7,136 bases of DNA from the NCBI GenBank assembly GCA_039820425.1, contig JBCBQD010000279.1:1-7136 (forward strand). The letters run 5' to 3'. Source of the DNA: SIO4C1 sp039820425 (lineage in GTDB: Bacteria; Cyanobacteriota; Cyanobacteriia; Phormidesmidales; Phormidesmidaceae). Positions 6,045 to 7,136 of this stretch are shown here, piece after piece. The notes beneath the pieces are model-generated. The model was not told where the DNA came from. It saw only the letters and a program-made list of their open reading frames with translations, and did not search any database. A program made the position numbers and the translations under genes. Position 1 is the stretch's first letter. Each line of letters begins with the position of its first letter.

Positions 6045-6347
6045 TCAAGGCTCAGCCCATTCTTCCCAAGCATCCTCCGGCAGACCCCTGGCCTCTTCGC
6101 GAATGATCAACAACGGTTCAGTCTGCGCCAGCTCTCCCTGCCGCAAGGTGCGGATCTCAGCTTCGAGCTGCTCACGCCCTGCCTCAAAAAACTCACGGGA
6201 GGCATTATTGACCAGGGTGCCATTGATCACCGTATTAGGAATGCTGCGCGGTGGCGGTGGCGTTTGAGCCTGGGCAGATAACACCGTGAGTAAGATAGTT
6301 GCGATCGCCAAACTCGATGCACCAACCAGGTGATGAAGTGATTTCAT
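6045..6347 (-). CDS. Small exported protein of unknown function
   Basis: 100 residues. The ATG at 6347 is supported by AGGAG five bases upstream. Residues 1-27 are a clear signal peptide (MKSLHH start, long Ala/Leu/Ile core, cleavage near AQA|Q). The mature part begins with a proline stretch (PPPPR, 30-34). An amphipathic, charged helix-like region follows at 48-75 (SREFFEAGREQLEAEIRTLRQGE), and the tail is acidic and Trp-containing (EDAWEEWAEP). No catalytic motif, cysteine or membrane segment beyond the signal was seen, and I do not recognise the family. It follows uraH on the same strand after 64 bases, so the two could be co-transcribed, but the hairpin between them may separate them. The gene is convergent with the oxidoreductase. 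Signal peptide, SD and an ordinary charged helix make it a credible gene rather than a shadow frame. Confidence 0.75.
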   Translation of the reverse strand: MKSLHHLVGASSLAIATILLTVLSAQAQTPPPPRSIPNTVINGTLVNNASREFFEAGREQLEAEIRTLRQGELAQTEPLLIIREEARGLPEDAWEEWAEP

Positions 6348-6359
6348 AGGCTCTCCTGC

Positions 6360-6385
6360 GGGAAGATGAGTGACTCAATCTCCCC
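6360..6385 (-). promoter_or_regulatory. Intercistronic stem-loop between uraH and the small exported gene
   Basis: On the minus strand GGGGAGAT (6385-6378) pairs with ATCTTCCC (6367-6360) with one G-U. After a bulged T, GAG/CTC extends the stem over a TCA loop. The outer part includes the 11-base palindrome TGAGTGACTCA (6367-6377). It ends two bases before the AGGAG of the small gene and has no T-run. A processing or stability element or a leader structure is more likely than an intrinsic terminator. Confidence 0.42.
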
Positions 6386-6411
6386 ATCTCTAGCCTAGCG
6401 CGCAGGACAAA

Positions 6412-6774
6412 CTAGCTGCCGCGATACGTACTGTATGACCAAGGCGACACCAGCAGCGGCACGTGGTAATGGACCTCTGGATCAGCAATCCCAAACTGAA
6501 TCGGGATTTCGTCCAAAAAATTAGGCTCAGGCAGGATCACACCACGCCTGGCAAAATAATCACCCACATAAAACACCAGTCGATAGCGCCCCACTTGAAA
6601 ATCAGCCCCACGCAACATAGCCTCATCAGTACGGCCATCGGCGTTGGTCTTGAGCGACTTAAGCAAATCAAGCTCAACATCAGACTTGAGAAACCATAGC
6701 TCTACCTTGACACCAGCCGCCGGACAGCCGTGAGCAGTATCTAGAACATGAGTCGTGAGCAAACCAGCAGACAT
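6412..6774 (-). CDS. uraH: 5-hydroxyisourate hydrolase (transthyretin-like)
   Basis: 120 residues, the usual length of the enzyme core. It hydrolyses 5-hydroxyisourate, the product of urate oxidation, to OHCU on the way to allantoin. All family hallmarks are present: LLTTHVLDTAHGCPAAGV at 5-22 with His9; TNADGR at 43-48 with Arg48; GRYRLVFYVGDYF at 62-74; HYHVPLLVSPWSYSTYRGS at 102-120 with His104; and the diagnostic C-terminal YRGS. His9, Arg48, His104 and the terminal Ser correspond to the known active-site residues, so activity is likely. There is no signal peptide, so it is cytosolic, and the fold normally forms a tetramer. The ATG at 6774 gives the expected N-terminus, but no SD is visible. 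No urate oxidase, OHCU decarboxylase or allantoinase is in view. Downstream on the same strand is the small exported protein; upstream and divergent is the VOC gene. Confidence 0.95.
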   Translation of the reverse strand: MSAGLLTTHVLDTAHGCPAAGVKVELWFLKSDVELDLLKSLKTNADGRTDEAMLRGADFQVGRYRLVFYVGDYFARRGVILPEPNFLDEIPIQFGIADPEVHYHVPLLVSPWSYSTYRGS

Positions 6775-6817
6775 GGATCAATGAATAAATAGAAAGGTTT
6801 TCCTATGTCCAAAGTTT

Positions 6818-6831
6818 AACGGTCAACCGTT
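6818..6831. promoter_or_regulatory. Perfect palindrome in the uraH/VOC divergent promoter region
   Basis: AACGGT (6818-6823), CA, ACCGTT (6826-6831). It lies 44 bases before the uraH start and 68 before the VOC start, a typical operator position. On the minus strand the centre reads TTGACC (6826-6821), a near match to a -35 hexamer for uraH, though no good -10 follows at 16-18 bases. The regulator is unknown. Confidence 0.35.
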
Positions 6832-6863
6832 TGCTTAGCGACAGATTGATGATGATTTGTGAT

Positions 6864-6899
6864 TTCCCCATTCCCTATTCCCCATTCCCCCATTCCCCA
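6864..6899 (-). repeat. Heptamer tandem repeat array (TTCCCCA) touching a start codon
   Basis: Units TTCCCCA, TTCCCTA, TTCCCCA, TTCCCCCA (one base longer) and TTCCCCA run from 6864 to 6899, and the next base begins the ATG of the VOC gene. The complementary strand reads TGGGGAA, the same heptamer family as the TGGGTAA array at 5958-5999 but in opposite orientation. It belongs to the STRR-like repeats common in cyanobacterial intergenic DNA. Confidence 0.9.
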
Positions 6900-7136
6900 A
6901 TGAATCTCCGCCCCTTCCACCTCGCTTTCCCCGTCAAAGACCTCCCCACCACCCAACAATTTTACGAAACTGTCCTGGGCTGCCAACTGGGTAGACGCTC
7001 AGACACCTGGCTTGATTTTGATTTCTTTGGTCACCAGCTCACCGCCCACCTCAAGCCCGATCAGTGCCAAAGCCCAGACACAAACACCGTCGATGACCAC
7101 GCAGTGCCCGTCCGCCATTGGGGCATCATTCTCACC
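6900..7136 (+). CDS. VOC/glyoxalase-fold protein, N-terminal part
   Basis: 79 codons are open to the window end with no stop, so the 3' part is missing. The start MNLRPFHLAFPVKDLPTTQQ, then FYETVLGCQLGRRSDTW, DFDFFGHQLTAHL and VRHWGIILT form the first beta-alpha-beta-beta-beta module of the vicinal oxygen chelate superfamily (glyoxalase, extradiol dioxygenase, bleomycin resistance). His7 in strand 1 and His49 (GHQL) or His53 are candidate metal ligands. The rest of the ligand set lies outside the window, so the reaction cannot be named. ATG 6900 is preferred because the domain normally starts within a few residues of the first strand. An in-frame ATG at 6852 would translate the heptamer array into a Pro/Ser-rich leader and seems less likely. 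No SD precedes either. Confidence 0.8.
   Translation, partial: MNLRPFHLAFPVKDLPTTQQFYETVLGCQLGRRSDTWLDFDFFGHQLTAHLKPDQCQSPDTNTVDDHAVPVRHWGIILT

Noticed and set aside
5989..6267. 92-codon plus-strand frame over the small exported protein
   Set aside because: Starts inside the heptamer array and is Ser-rich. The minus-strand gene has an SD and a signal peptide.

Overview
The window looks like chromosomal DNA of a filamentous or Leptolyngbya-like cyanobacterium. Seven copies of the octamer GCGATCGC (HIP1) occur in about 7.1 kb, far above chance. There are also heptameric short tandem repeats of the TGGGGAA/TGGGTAA type, a PEP-CTERM-sorted exported protein, and S-layer-homology (SLH) domains, all familiar in cyanobacteria. 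The genus is an inference and cannot be fixed from this window.

Layout from left to right: (1) 145-1014 (+), a secreted spondin-domain protein ending in a PEP-CTERM anchor, with a strong hairpin before its start and another spanning its stop codon. (2) A convergent 188-base gap with two hairpins. (3) 1203-1601 (-), a small exported bacterial SH3 protein. (4) 1677-3137 (-), a protein made entirely of 14 uninterrupted 34-residue TPRs, lying upstream of and co-directional with the SH3 gene. (5) A 647-base divergent gap with no convincing gene but many short palindromes and a structured leader. (6) 3785-5905 (+), an FAD-dependent oxidoreductase fused to C-terminal SLH domains. (7) A convergent gap filled by G-rich and C-rich tandem repeats, including a textbook G-quadruplex motif. 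(8) 6045-6347 (-), a 100-residue exported protein of unknown role. (9) 6412-6774 (-), 5-hydroxyisourate hydrolase (uraH). (10) A divergent gap with a perfect palindrome and a heptamer array touching the next start codon. (11) 6900-7136 (+), the N-terminal part of a VOC/glyoxalase-fold protein cut by the window end.

The genes do not form one obvious pathway. Four of the six complete products are exported or envelope-associated by sequence (spondin/PEP-CTERM, SH3, SLH fusion, small secreted protein). UraH is a purine-catabolism enzyme without visible pathway partners here. The best candidates for something under-described are the oxidoreductase-SLH fusion with its degenerate nucleotide-binding motif and possibly self-occluded ribosome-binding site, and the pair of oppositely oriented G/C-rich heptamer arrays that bracket the uraH/secreted-protein pair. 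I see no mobile element, CRISPR array, tRNA, rRNA or phage gene.
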